Shown here piece after piece: positions 1-7,860 of a stretch of 11,386 nucleotides of DNA. The DNA is taken from NCBI GenBank assembly GCA_946479475.1, contig CAMLGG010000170.1, positions 1 through 11,386 of the forward strand. Direction: 5' to 3'. Source of the DNA: an uncultured Ideonella sp. Its GTDB lineage: Bacteria; Pseudomonadota; Gammaproteobacteria; Burkholderiales; Burkholderiaceae. A program made the translations under genes and the position numbers. The notes beneath the pieces are model-generated. The model saw only the letters and a list, made by a program, of their open reading frames with translations, made no database searches and had not been told where the DNA came from. The stretch's first letter is position 1. Each line of letters begins with the position of its first letter.

Positions 1-12
1 CTGCCGACCAGG

Positions 13-249
13 GCTTCGACAAGCTCAGCCCGAACGGAGGACCCTCCGTCCCCCCTGGACGACCCACCACCCCGTTCACCCTGAGCCCGCCACCCCGTTC
101 GCCCTGAGCTTGTCGAAGGGCCCACTGCACAGGGCTCTCGCCTTCGACAGGCTCAGGCCGAACGGCGCAGGGGTGCGAAGGTCGACTCTCCACCGCCCCG
201 ATCACCCTGAGCCTGTCGAAGGCCCGAGCATCCTGAGCCTGTCGAAGGG
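13..249. repeat. Cluster of short inverted repeats (TTCGACAGGCTCAG family)
   Basis: This non-coding stretch downstream of the histidine kinase holds at least five copies of a roughly 25-nt element with core TTCGACA(A/G)GCTCAG, usually ending in CGAACGG. Copies read forward at 13-37 and 141-165 and in reverse at 95-119, 199-222 and 231-249 (the last truncated). A decayed reverse fragment lies at 72-86. Copies 13-37 and 95-119 form a near-perfect inverted pair, and 141-165 with 199-222 another. Each full unit can fold on itself because CCTTCG pairs with CGAA(C)GG with one bulged base. Similar dispersed intergenic elements occur in many high-GC proteobacterial genomes and resemble REP-type repeats. 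The position just past the kinase stop would suit a role in transcript ending or 3' protection, but that is inference. Confidence 0.8.
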
Positions 250-279
250 CCCGGAGCACCTGCCCGCGAAGAAGGCTGC

Positions 280-1908
280 CTAGTTCAAGGTGAAGTAGAA
301 GCGGGCGCCTTTGCCCACCTCCGCCTCGGCCCAGATGTCGCCCCCGTGCCGCCGGATGATCCGGCGGACCGAGGCCAGGCCGACGCCGGTGCCCTGAAAG
401 TCATTGGCGCTGTGCAGGCGCTGGAAGACGCCGAAGAGGCGGTCGGCGAAGCGCATGTCGAAGCCGGCGCCGTTGTCCGCCACCATCAGCACGCGTTCGC
501 CCTGGTGGCTCTCGTGGCGGAACTCGATCCTCGCCACGGGCACCTGGGCCGAATACTTCCACGCGTTGCCGAGCAGGTTCTCCAGCGCGATGCGCAACAG
601 GGTCGGGTCGCCGTGCACCAGCATGCCCGGCTCGATCTGCGACTCCACCACCCGCTCGGGGTGTTCGCGGCGCAGGTCCTCGAGGATGTAGGTGGCCAGT
701 TGCGAAAGGTCGACCGGCTTCTTCGACAGAGGCTGCTGCTGCAGGCGCGAGAGCGCCAGCAGGGCGTCGATCATGCTGTTCATCCGCGCCGCGGCCGCCA
801 GCACGCGCTCGAGGTGATCGTTGCCGATGCGATCCAGGAAGCGGCCGTAGTCTTCCTTGAGGATGCGGGCGAAGCCCTCGACCACCCGGATCGGCGCGCG
901 CAGGTCATGCGAGACCGAGTAGGCGAACGAGGCCTGCTCCTCGATCGCGGCGGTGTCGGCCGGCTCGTCGCCCGCCTTGGGTCGCAGCAGCAGCAGGCGG
1001 CCCTCGGCGGCACCGTGCCCGTCGCCCAGCGGCAGCACGCTGGCCGTCCAGTCGCCCGCTTCGCGGGAGTGTCCGGGCTCCAGCGTGTCGAGCGCCTCGG
1101 CCAGCGGCGCGGGCAGGCGGGTGCGGGCCTCGGCCCAGGTCGGCAGCGCTCCATCGCGGGCTTCGCCCCATTGCAGGAGCTTGGCCGCGTCCGGCGACAG
1201 CGCCGCGACCTCCCAACCCCTGCCATCGCGGGTACCCGGCACGTGGCCGTTCGGCCGCAGGGCGACGGCCGGGAGGTCCAGCTCCGGCCAGACCTTGCTC
1301 AGCAGGGCCTGTGCGAACCGGCGGCGCTCTTCTTCGCCCAGCGGCTCGGCCGTGCCGAGGTAGCCGGTGAAGCGGCCCTCGCCGTCGAACTGGGGATAGG
1401 CCCGCAGCAGCCAGGGTTGGGCATCGGCCTGGCGGCGCACTCGCAGGGGCTCGAACGGCGCCTGCGCCTCGAGCCGGGCACGCAGGGCGCCCGCGTGCTC
1501 GTCGCCGAGGTCGAACTGGTCCCACAGCGGGCTGCCGAGCGGACGGCCGTCGGCCCAGTCCGCCGCGGGTGCGCCCGGGGGCGGGCGCCATTGCCGGACG
1601 CGATGCTGGACGTCGCTCTCCCACAGCCACGAATCGACGAGTTGCAGGGCGAGCTGCTGCCTGAGCCGGGCCTCGCGCAGCCGGCCGGCGTTGCGTTGAT
1701 GGCTCCACGCCATGCCGGCGCCCGCGCAAGCTGCGCCGAAGGCCAGCATGGCGAGCCACGCGTAGCTGGCGGCCGGCGAGGTGGCCGACGGGACGGAGAT
1801 CTGCCACAGCAGGGCCACGATGCCCGAGATGAGCGCCGAGACGACGAGCGCCATCGTGAGGCCGCGCCCGCGCAACAGGTCACGAGGCGGGCGGGTGGGG
1901 CGGGCCAT
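280..1908 (-). CDS. Membrane-anchored PAS-domain sensor histidine kinase
   Basis: A sensor kinase of 542 residues that should autophosphorylate on histidine and pass the phosphate to a response regulator. Residues about 17-39 and 46-68 are two hydrophobic helices with a very short loop between them, so sensing is probably cytoplasmic or within the membrane. Residues about 88-195 look like a PAS fold (WLWESD near the start, YLGTA near the end), followed by a weaker PAS-like stretch to about 310. The HisKA H-box SVSHDLRAP places the phospho-acceptor at His334. The ATPase domain has the N-box ENLLGNAWKYS (about 443-453), DNGAGF (478-483) and GTGVGLA (506-512). No receiver domain follows, so it is not a hybrid. 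The frame is open back to an ATG at 2007, but third-position G/C is only about half there and rises sharply from the ATGs at 1917 and 1908; neither has a clear Shine-Dalgarno. I use 1908, with 1917 equally possible. It is divergent from the Hpt/response-regulator genes, a natural partner set. Confidence 0.9.
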   Translation of the reverse strand: MARPTRPPRDLLRGRGLTMALVVSALISGIVALLWQISVPSATSPAASYAWLAMLAFGAACAGAGMAWSHQRNAGRLREARLRQQLALQLVDSWLWESDVQHRVRQWRPPPGAPAADWADGRPLGSPLWDQFDLGDEHAGALRARLEAQAPFEPLRVRRQADAQPWLLRAYPQFDGEGRFTGYLGTAEPLGEEERRRFAQALLSKVWPELDLPAVALRPNGHVPGTRDGRGWEVAALSPDAAKLLQWGEARDGALPTWAEARTRLPAPLAEALDTLEPGHSREAGDWTASVLPLGDGHGAAEGRLLLLRPKAGDEPADTAAIEEQASFAYSVSHDLRAPIRVVEGFARILKEDYGRFLDRIGNDHLERVLAAAARMNSMIDALLALSRLQQQPLSKKPVDLSQLATYILEDLRREHPERVVESQIEPGMLVHGDPTLLRIALENLLGNAWKYSAQVPVARIEFRHESHQGERVLMVADNGAGFDMRFADRLFGVFQRLHSANDFQGTGVGLASVRRIIRRHGGDIWAEAEVGKGARFYFTLN

Positions 1909-2102
1909 GTGAACCATTGTAAGGAGCGCTTGTGGCAGCGCAGGACGTGCAACCCCCCTTGCGAACCGGGTCGGGCGTGCCAAAAGCTGCGCAGGAAGAG
2001 CCGGCATGCTCGATTTCCAGACCCCGTGCGACCTTGACGCGACACCGGGGCTCGGCCGATGCTCTCAGGATGTATATTGGGTCCGAAGCCCCTGTTGGAA
2101 CC
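1909..2102. promoter_or_regulatory. Divergent intergenic control region
   Basis: About 190 bp between the divergent histidine kinase and Hpt genes. Third-position bias collapses here on both strands, which fits non-coding DNA. The only clear AT-rich island is TGTATATT at 2071-2078. Read forward, TATATT (2073-2078) could be a -10 box giving a leader of about 20 nt before the ATG at 2103, but no good -35 sits 16-18 nt upstream. Read in reverse, TATACA (2071-2076) with TTCCAA (2095-2100) and an 18-nt spacer is a weak sigma70-like pair pointing at the kinase. I cannot tell which strand uses it. I see no convincing operator palindrome. Confidence 0.35.
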
Positions 2103-2504
2103 ATGTTGGAAGCCCGGCCCACGACCTCCGCCGAAGACCCGAACCGCTCCGTGCTCGACCCGGCCAGCCTCGACCAGCTGCGCCAGCTCGATCCCAGCGG
2201 GGGCACCGGCTTCGTCGCGCGCGTGCTCGGCACCTACATCCGCTCGCTCGAGCGCCACGAAGCCGAGGCCCGCCAGGCGCGCGCCAGCGGCCAGTGGGAT
2301 GCCCTCGCGCGGGCTGCGCACACGCTGAAGTCCGCCTCGGCCAGCGTCGGCGCCCTGGTCTTCTCCGAGATCTGCGCCGACGTCGAGAGCCGGATCCGAC
2401 GCCAGGAACTCGACCACCTCGAGGACCCCCTCGAGCGGTTCTTCAGCGAGGCAGCCCGCGTGCGCGATGCAGTCCAGGCGCAACTGGGGCCGGCAGCCTC
2501 ATGA
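2103..2504 (+). CDS. Stand-alone Hpt phosphotransfer protein
   Basis: A 133-residue protein made of little more than one Hpt domain. Such domains carry a phosphate on histidine between the receiver domain of a hybrid kinase and that of a response regulator. The diagnostic motif AAHTLKSASASVGA places the phospho-histidine at His73, in a mostly helical sequence beginning VLDPASLDQLRQLD. There is no catalytic ATP-binding domain, so it cannot phosphorylate itself. The ATG at 2103 has only a GGAA very close upstream; an in-frame ATG at 2070 and a GTG at 2151 are alternatives, and 2103 fits usual Hpt length. Its stop codon overlaps the next gene's start (ATGA at 2501-2504), so the pair is probably translationally coupled and the downstream receiver domain is the likely partner. 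Confidence 0.9.
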   Translation: MLEARPTTSAEDPNRSVLDPASLDQLRQLDPSGGTGFVARVLGTYIRSLERHEAEARQARASGQWDALARAAHTLKSASASVGALVFSEICADVESRIRRQELDHLEDPLERFFSEAARVRDAVQAQLGPAAS

Positions 2505-4738
2505 CGGCGGCGGGCACCACTCTCGGCTTCAGCCATGCCGAGCGGCCCCGCGTGCTGCTCGTCGACGACGATGAGGTGAACCTGATGCTGGTGTCGGCTG
2601 CGCTGACCCAGCACGGCTTCGACATCACCGAGGCCACCGACGGCGAGTCGGCCCTGCGCCTGCTGCGCGACTGGACGCCCGACCTGGTGGTACTCGATGC
2701 CCGCATGCCGGGGCTGGACGGCTTCGAGACCTGCCGCGAGCTGCGGCGCATGTACGGCTTCGAGAACATCCCGGTGCTGATGCTCACCGGCCTCGACGAC
2801 GAAGGCTCGATCAACAAGGCGTACCAGGCCGGCGCCACCGACTTTTTCGTCAAGTCCAACCAGTGGAGCCTGCTGGCCGGCCGCCTGCGCTACATGCTGC
2901 GGGCCTCGCGGACCAACCTGGAGCTGGCCCGCAGCAAGTCCAAGCTGGCCCGCGCGCAGGATCTCGCCCGCATGGGCAGCTTCGACTGGTGGTACGACCC
3001 GAGCCTGCCGCTCAGCCGCGGGCTGGATCTTTCGGAAGAGGCGCTGCGCGTCTTCGGCTTCGGCCCCGACGACCAGCCGGGCCTGAACTACCTGATGCGC
3101 TCGATCCCGCCGTCGGATCGCCGCGCGCTGCTCCGTTCGGCCCGCGAGGTGCTGCAACAGGTCTCGGTCTTCGCCACCGACGTGCCGATGAACCTGCCCG
3201 ACGGGCGCTTCCGCATCCTGCACGTCGAGGCCGAGCCCGAGTTCGCCGAGCACGGCCACTGCATCGGCTACACCGGCATCGTGCAGGACGTGACCGACCG
3301 CCGCCAGGCCGAGGACACCGTGCGCCGGCTGGCCAACAACGACGCGCTCACCAGCCTGCCGAACAGGCGCCAGCTGGTCTGGCGCACCGAGCGCGCGCTG
3401 GAGTACGCGCGCCGCCTGGGCCACCAGGTGGCCCTGCTGATGATCGACCTCGATCGCTTCAAGAACATCAACGACACCCTCGGCCACACCGCGGGCGACG
3501 AGCTGCTGATCGAGGTCGCCGCGCGGCTGCGCAGCTGCGTGCGCCACTCCGACCAGATCGTCGAGGGCGTCGTCGAGTCCGCCGGCACGCGCACCCACCG
3601 CTCGCTGGAGGCGGTGGGCCGCCTGGGCGGCGACGAGTTCATCGCCCTGCTGCCCGAGGTGGGCGACGAGCACGACGCCGAGCGCGTCGCCCAGCGCATC
3701 CTCGATGTCCTGCGCGAGCCGGTCTATGCCGGCGGCCAGGAGTGCTTCGCCACCGCCAGCGTCGGCATCGCGCTGTACCCGCGCGATGGCACGAACGTGC
3801 ACGACCTGATGCGCAACGCCGACGTGGCGATGTACCGCGCCAAGGACGACGGCCGCAACCGCCTGTCGGTCTACAGCCCCCAGGGAGCCACGCGCGGCCG
3901 CGAGAAGCTCGAGCTGGAGACGGCGCTGCACAAGGCCATCGAGCGCGACGAGCTGGTGCTGCACTACCAGCCGCAGGTCGAGATCTCCACCGGCCGCATG
4001 GTCGGCGTCGAGGCGCTGATGCGCTGGAGGCGCGGCGACATGCTGGTGCCGCCCAACGAGTTCATCCCGCTGGCCGAGGTGACCGGCCTCATCGTGCCGA
4101 TGAGCGAGTGGGTGCTGCGCGAGGCCGCCAAGCAGGCCCGCGAGTGGCAGAAGGAGTTCGGCTTCGACGGCACGGTGGCCGTCAACATGCCCTACCGCAT
4201 GTTCCTGCAGAAGGACATGGTCGAGCTGGTGCACGCCGCGGTCAGCCCGTATGGCCTGCCTCACCGCATGATCCAGCTCGAGATCACCGAGGAGAGCCTG
4301 GTCAAGGACCTGCAGAGCATCCAGCCGACGCTGCAGCGCCTGAACGAGATGGGCGTGCAGATCTCGGTGGATGACTTCGGCACCGGGTATTCGTCGCTCT
4401 CGCGCCTGACCGACCTGCCGATCTCCGAGGTCAAGATCGACCGCTCCTTCGTCAAGAACATGGCGGTGACCCACAAGGGCACGGCCGTGGCGAGGACCAT
4501 CATCGCGCTGGCCCAGGTGCTGGAGCTGAGGGTGATCGCCGAGGGCGTGGAGACGCTGGCGCAGCAGCAGGCCCTGGTCAACGAGGGCTGCGACCTGATG
4601 CAGGGCTTCCTCTACTCGCGCCCGGTGCCGGGCGAGCAGATCGGCCCCTGGAACCAGCAGCAGATCATCGCCGGGCAGGGCGACTGGCAGCACAGCGCGC
4701 CTGCGCCTCGTGCCGCTCGCCGCGAACACGGCGTCTGA
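2501..4738 (+). CDS. Response regulator REC-PAS-GGDEF-EAL, c-di-GMP turnover
   Basis: A 745-residue cytoplasmic response regulator with both c-di-GMP synthesis and breakdown domains. The receiver domain (about 15-135) has the acidic pocket Asp22-Asp24, phospho-acceptor Asp66 (VVLDARMPG), Thr96 and Lys118. A PAS-like domain (about 150-268) ends in YTGIVQDVTDRRQAE. The GGDEF domain (about 273-455) has DALTSLPNRR, IDLDRFKNIND and an exact GGDEF at 376-380. The EAL domain (about 466-715) keeps EAL (504-506), Asn562, Glu594 (LEITE), DDFGTGYSS (624-632), Lys645 and Glu681 (AEGVET), the metal and catalytic residues of active phosphodiesterases. Both enzymes therefore look competent; which dominates cannot be read from sequence. 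Odd: RHSD (348-351), where the inhibitory RxxD normally lies five residues before GGDEF, is pushed 24 residues away by an insertion. The start overlaps the Hpt stop. Confidence 0.95.
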   Translation: MTAAGTTLGFSHAERPRVLLVDDDEVNLMLVSAALTQHGFDITEATDGESALRLLRDWTPDLVVLDARMPGLDGFETCRELRRMYGFENIPVLMLTGLDDEGSINKAYQAGATDFFVKSNQWSLLAGRLRYMLRASRTNLELARSKSKLARAQDLARMGSFDWWYDPSLPLSRGLDLSEEALRVFGFGPDDQPGLNYLMRSIPPSDRRALLRSAREVLQQVSVFATDVPMNLPDGRFRILHVEAEPEFAEHGHCIGYTGIVQDVTDRRQAEDTVRRLANNDALTSLPNRRQLVWRTERALEYARRLGHQVALLMIDLDRFKNINDTLGHTAGDELLIEVAARLRSCVRHSDQIVEGVVESAGTRTHRSLEAVGRLGGDEFIALLPEVGDEHDAERVAQRILDVLREPVYAGGQECFATASVGIALYPRDGTNVHDLMRNADVAMYRAKDDGRNRLSVYSPQGATRGREKLELETALHKAIERDELVLHYQPQVEISTGRMVGVEALMRWRRGDMLVPPNEFIPLAEVTGLIVPMSEWVLREAAKQAREWQKEFGFDGTVAVNMPYRMFLQKDMVELVHAAVSPYGLPHRMIQLEITEESLVKDLQSIQPTLQRLNEMGVQISVDDFGTGYSSLSRLTDLPISEVKIDRSFVKNMAVTHKGTAVARTIIALAQVLELRVIAEGVETLAQQQALVNEGCDLMQGFLYSRPVPGEQIGPWNQQQIIAGQGDWQHSAPAPRAARREHGV

Positions 4739-4753
4739 GCTTTTCGCTTCGGC

Positions 4754-4758
4754 GAGGT
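4754..4758 (+). promoter_or_regulatory. Ribosome binding site deciding the diguanylate cyclase start
   Basis: GAGGT lies 5 nt before the ATG at 4764, in the 25-nt gap after the response regulator. It supports 4764 over the in-frame ATG at 4710, which would overlap the upstream gene by 29 nt. Confidence 0.6.
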
Positions 4759-4763
4759 CCCGC

Positions 4764-6506
4764 ATGAACACCCCGGCCCAGATCGCCAAGGCGGCGCTGC
4801 GCCGACTGGCCGTCGCCAAGCTCGAGCCCACGCCCGAGAACTACGCCCAGGCCTGGGCCGAGGAGAGCGGTGATGCCCGCGCCGGTGGCGGCCTGCCGCC
4901 GCGGGCAAAGCCGTTGGCCGAGCGGATGGCGCAGCGCCTGTCCGAAGACCCGGCGCAGCGCGCGGAGCTGGTGCAGCTGCTGCTCGAAGGTGCATGGGAA
5001 GACGCGCAGCGCTGGCTGGAGCGAAGCGGCGAAGCGGCCGCCGCGCAGTCGCAGGCCTGGGCGCAGCTGATCGAGAAGCTGACCCGCGGACTCGAGCGCG
5101 GCGGCAAGCAATGGACCAGCGCGCGCAAGAAGGAGAGCCTGCAGCGCGTGCTCGATTCCAGCCGCGGCGACATGCAGCGCCTGCTGCACCGGTTGCGCCA
5201 GCTGGTCGGCTCCTGGGACGGCGATGAAGCCTCGCCCGCGCCGGTGGCCCCCGAGGTCGAAGCCGCCCGGTCGGCGGCGAGCGAAGCAGGACCGCTGGCG
5301 GTGCCCGCCGCGACGGATGCCTGGCCTTCGGTCGTCGTGCCGCTGCAAGGCACGGTGCAGGTCGCGCTGCCCGCCGATTCGGAGCGGGCCATGGAATTGG
5401 CCGACGAGCTGAAGGCGGTCGCCGACCGCATCGCCGCCGAAGGCGCCACGCCCGAGCTGGCGGCCGAGACGAGCGCCCTGTGCCAGAGGGCGAACCGCCT
5501 GCTCGCCCACCGGCACCACCTGCTCGACCAGGTCCACCAGCTCAGCCGCGAGCTGACCGAAGGCCTCACCGAGCTGGCCGAGAGCGACAGCTGGGTGCAG
5601 GGCCAGGTGGCCAGCCTGCGCGAGCGGCTGTCCGGCCCGCCCAGCGCACGCGCGGTCCAGTCGGCCAGCCTGCTGCTGGCCCAGGCGCGCAGTCGCCAGC
5701 GCGAGGTGCGCGGCGAGCGCGACAAGGCCCGAGATGCGCTGAAGCAGCTCATCCAGCGCATGCTGGCCGAGCTCGGCGAGCTGGACCAGCACACCGGCCG
5801 CTTCAGCGAAGGCATGCTGCGCTACGCCGAGACGGTCGAGCGGGCGGATTCGCTGGAGTCGCTGGCGGGCGTGGTGCGCGAGATGGTCGACGAGAGCCGC
5901 GCGGTGCACGGGCTGGTGTCCAGCACGCGCGAGAGGCTGGCGGGCGAGCACCAGCGCGCGAGCGAACTCGAAGAGCAGGTGCGCTCGCTCGAGGCCGAGC
6001 TGCGCAGGCTGTCCGAAGAAGTCGGCACCGATGCGCTCACGCAGGTCGCCAACCGCCGGGGCCTGATGCAGGCCTTCGAGGCCGAGCGCTCGCGGCTGGA
6101 GCGTGACGGCGGGCCGCTGGCCGTCGGCCTGCTCGACATCGACAACTTCAAGCGCCTGAACGACAGCCTCGGCCACGCCGCCGGCGACCAGGCGCTGGTC
6201 GCGCTCGCGCAGCACGTGCGCCGGTCGCTGCGGCCGGTGGACATCGTGGCCCGCTTCGGCGGCGAGGAGTTCGTCGTGTTGTTGCCCGGCACGCCGGTCG
6301 ACGAGGCACAGAAGGTCCTCACCCGGCTGCAGCGCGAGCTCAGCGCCAGCCTGTTCATGCACGAGGGCAAGGAGGTCTTCGTGACCTTCTCCGCCGGGGT
6401 GACGCCCTATCGGCTGGGCGAGAAGGTGGAGCAGGCGCTCGAACGCGCGGACGAAGCGCTGTACGAGGCCAAGCGCACGGGCAAGAACCGGACGTGCGTG
6501 GCCTGA
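4764..6506 (+). CDS. Diguanylate cyclase with N-terminal helical/coiled-coil region
   Basis: A 580-residue protein predicted to make c-di-GMP from two GTP. The C-terminal GGDEF domain (about 420-578) has DALTQVANRRG, LLDIDNFKRLND with metal-binding aspartates near 458-460, and GGEEF at 499-503. RPVD at 490-493, five residues upstream, is an intact inhibitory I-site, so product feedback is expected. The N-terminus (about 1-150) is helical and carries PTPENYAQAW (22-31), an N-terminal motif I associate with a group of proteobacterial cyclases that includes Pseudomonas DgcP; that link is from memory. A Pro/Ala-rich linker (about 155-200) leads to a long helical, coiled-coil-like region (about 205-420). 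No membrane helix or signal peptide is seen. The ATG at 4764 is preceded by GAGG (4754-4757) at good spacing, better than the ATG at 4710 inside the previous gene. It lies 25 nt after the response-regulator stop, so is probably in one operon. Confidence 0.93.
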   Translation: MNTPAQIAKAALRRLAVAKLEPTPENYAQAWAEESGDARAGGGLPPRAKPLAERMAQRLSEDPAQRAELVQLLLEGAWEDAQRWLERSGEAAAAQSQAWAQLIEKLTRGLERGGKQWTSARKKESLQRVLDSSRGDMQRLLHRLRQLVGSWDGDEASPAPVAPEVEAARSAASEAGPLAVPAATDAWPSVVVPLQGTVQVALPADSERAMELADELKAVADRIAAEGATPELAAETSALCQRANRLLAHRHHLLDQVHQLSRELTEGLTELAESDSWVQGQVASLRERLSGPPSARAVQSASLLLAQARSRQREVRGERDKARDALKQLIQRMLAELGELDQHTGRFSEGMLRYAETVERADSLESLAGVVREMVDESRAVHGLVSSTRERLAGEHQRASELEEQVRSLEAELRRLSEEVGTDALTQVANRRGLMQAFEAERSRLERDGGPLAVGLLDIDNFKRLNDSLGHAAGDQALVALAQHVRRSLRPVDIVARFGGEEFVVLLPGTPVDEAQKVLTRLQRELSASLFMHEGKEVFVTFSAGVTPYRLGEKVEQALERADEALYEAKRTGKNRTCVA

Positions 6507-6510
6507 TGCC

Positions 6511-7860
6511 ATGAGCCGCTCGCGCTGGCTCGATGCCATCGTCGTGCGCACGGTGCGGTCGATCGACGAGGCCACGGGCCGCCCCGACGACCACGATGCG
6601 GTGCAGGCCGCGGCGCAGGTGGCCGGTGGAGCACGCGAGCGCATCGTCGCCTGGGCCTGGGCCCGTGCCGGGCGGCTGGGGTTGGACGAGGAGATCGAGC
6701 GCTGGCGTGTGCTGCTGCCCTGGCTGCTGGGCGGCGCGGCGGTGGTGGTGGGTCTTCTCTCGGTGCCGTTGCTCAAGTCAGTGATCGGACACGACCGGCA
6801 CATCAATCTGCTGGGCGCCCTGGCGGCAGTGCTGGCGCTTCCGACCTTGAGCCTGCTGCTGTGGTGCGCCAGCCTGCTGATGGGGCAGGGGCACGCCGGC
6901 GGCGGCCTCGCGCGCGGCGTGGTGGCCTTGTCCATGCGGCTGCCGGGCCTGCGCACGCGCCACAGCCCGCGCCTGTGGGCAGCGGCGATAGAGACGCTGC
7001 GCGAGGCCGGCCTGGGCCTGTGGGCGCTGGGTGCGCTGAACCACGCTTTCTGGATCCTGGCTTTCAGCGGCATCCTCGTCGGCCTGCTGGCCAGCTTCGC
7101 CTTCTGGTCCTACACGCTGGGCTGGGAAACCACCATCCTCAGCGCAGGCGTCTTCGCCTCGATCGTGCAGGCCATCGGCTGGCTGCCGGCACGGCTGGGC
7201 TTCCCGGTCATCGACCCCGGCCTGGCCAATGTCTCGGCCGCTGTCGGAGACCAGGCCTCGCGCGCCTGGTGGCTGATCGGCTGCACGCTGGTCTACGGAC
7301 TCCTGCCTCGGCTGGTCGGGCTCGCGGCCTGCGCGGCGGTGGCCTGGCGGCGCTGGCCGGCGCTGGGTGGGGCGGACGTCGATTCGGCGACGGGCCGCGA
7401 GCTGGCCGAACGCATCGGCCGGGTCGCGGCATCGGCGGCGATGGCGCCGCCGCCTGCGCGGGCCGATGGCCCTCGGGTGCCCCTGGCGTTGCTCGGCCTG
7501 GAGTTGCCCGAGGCCGGCTGGAGCCTCGATCCGCTGCCGGTGCCGCTACCCGCCGGGGCCTGGTCGCAGGCCATCGCCGGCACGGCCGAGGAACGCCGCC
7601 TGGCCATCGAACGCGCGATGCAGACGCGGCCGAGCCGCCTGCTCGTGGCCTGCCGCGCCGCTGCAACGCCGGACCGCGGCACCGAGAACTTCCTGCTTGC
7701 GGTCGTCGCGCCGGCGGGGCAGGCGGCGCTCTGGCTGCAGGGCGAGCATGAGCACCCGGCCTGGCGGCCCTGGCTGGAGCGCTCCGGCCTGCACGAGCTC
7801 ATGCTGCTGCGCGATGCCCGGGCGGCCCGCGCATGGCTGGCCGGGGAGACGCATGCCTGA
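6511..7860 (+). CDS. DUF2868-type inner-membrane protein
   Basis: A 449-residue membrane protein that I recognise as DUF2868-like from its layout and its gene partner; its biochemical role is unknown. A soluble N-terminus of about 65 residues includes DEATGRPDDHDAV. Hydrophobic helices lie at about 67-90, 97-123, 174-200 and 252-278, with a possible further one near 208-224. Between helices are the polar segments GLRTRHSPRLWAAAIETLREAG (about 146-167) and FPVIDPGLANVSAAVGDQASRAWW. A soluble C-terminal part (about 285-449) has no catalytic motif I recognise. The ATG at 6511 follows the cyclase stop by 4 nt and lacks a clear Shine-Dalgarno, so translation probably relies on coupling. The 3' end overlaps the GTPase start by 8 nt, a strong sign that the two act together, for example with the membrane protein docking the GTPase. 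Confidence 0.82.
   Translation: MSRSRWLDAIVVRTVRSIDEATGRPDDHDAVQAAAQVAGGARERIVAWAWARAGRLGLDEEIERWRVLLPWLLGGAAVVVGLLSVPLLKSVIGHDRHINLLGALAAVLALPTLSLLLWCASLLMGQGHAGGGLARGVVALSMRLPGLRTRHSPRLWAAAIETLREAGLGLWALGALNHAFWILAFSGILVGLLASFAFWSYTLGWETTILSAGVFASIVQAIGWLPARLGFPVIDPGLANVSAAVGDQASRAWWLIGCTLVYGLLPRLVGLAACAAVAWRRWPALGGADVDSATGRELAERIGRVAASAAMAPPPARADGPRVPLALLGLELPEAGWSLDPLPVPLPAGAWSQAIAGTAEERRLAIERAMQTRPSRLLVACRAAATPDRGTENFLLAVVAPAGQAALWLQGEHEHPAWRPWLERSGLHELMLLRDARAARAWLAGETHA

Noticed and set aside
13..249. CRISPR array
   Set aside because: Copies alternate in orientation and spacing is irregular, unlike direct repeats with uniform spacers, and no cas genes are present.
1918..2007. Start of the minus-strand kinase at the ATG at 2007
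   Set aside because: A GGAA lies upstream, but third-position G/C is only about 53% over these 30 codons against more than 90% just after 1908, so the extension is probably untranslated.
346..2037. Long plus-strand open frame of 563 codons opposite the histidine kinase
   Set aside because: Its translation shows no domain and is rich in Arg, Gln and His, typical of an antisense shadow in GC-rich DNA. The minus strand carries complete HisKA and ATPase motifs.
2234..4831. Minus-strand open frame of 865 codons opposite the Hpt and response-regulator genes
   Set aside because: No recognisable motif; it spans several real genes in antisense and is explained by third-position G/C bias.
4665..7073. 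Minus-strand open frame of 802 codons opposite the cyclase and DUF2868 genes
   Set aside because: It crosses gene boundaries in antisense and has low-complexity translation, while the plus strand has full GGDEF-domain evidence.
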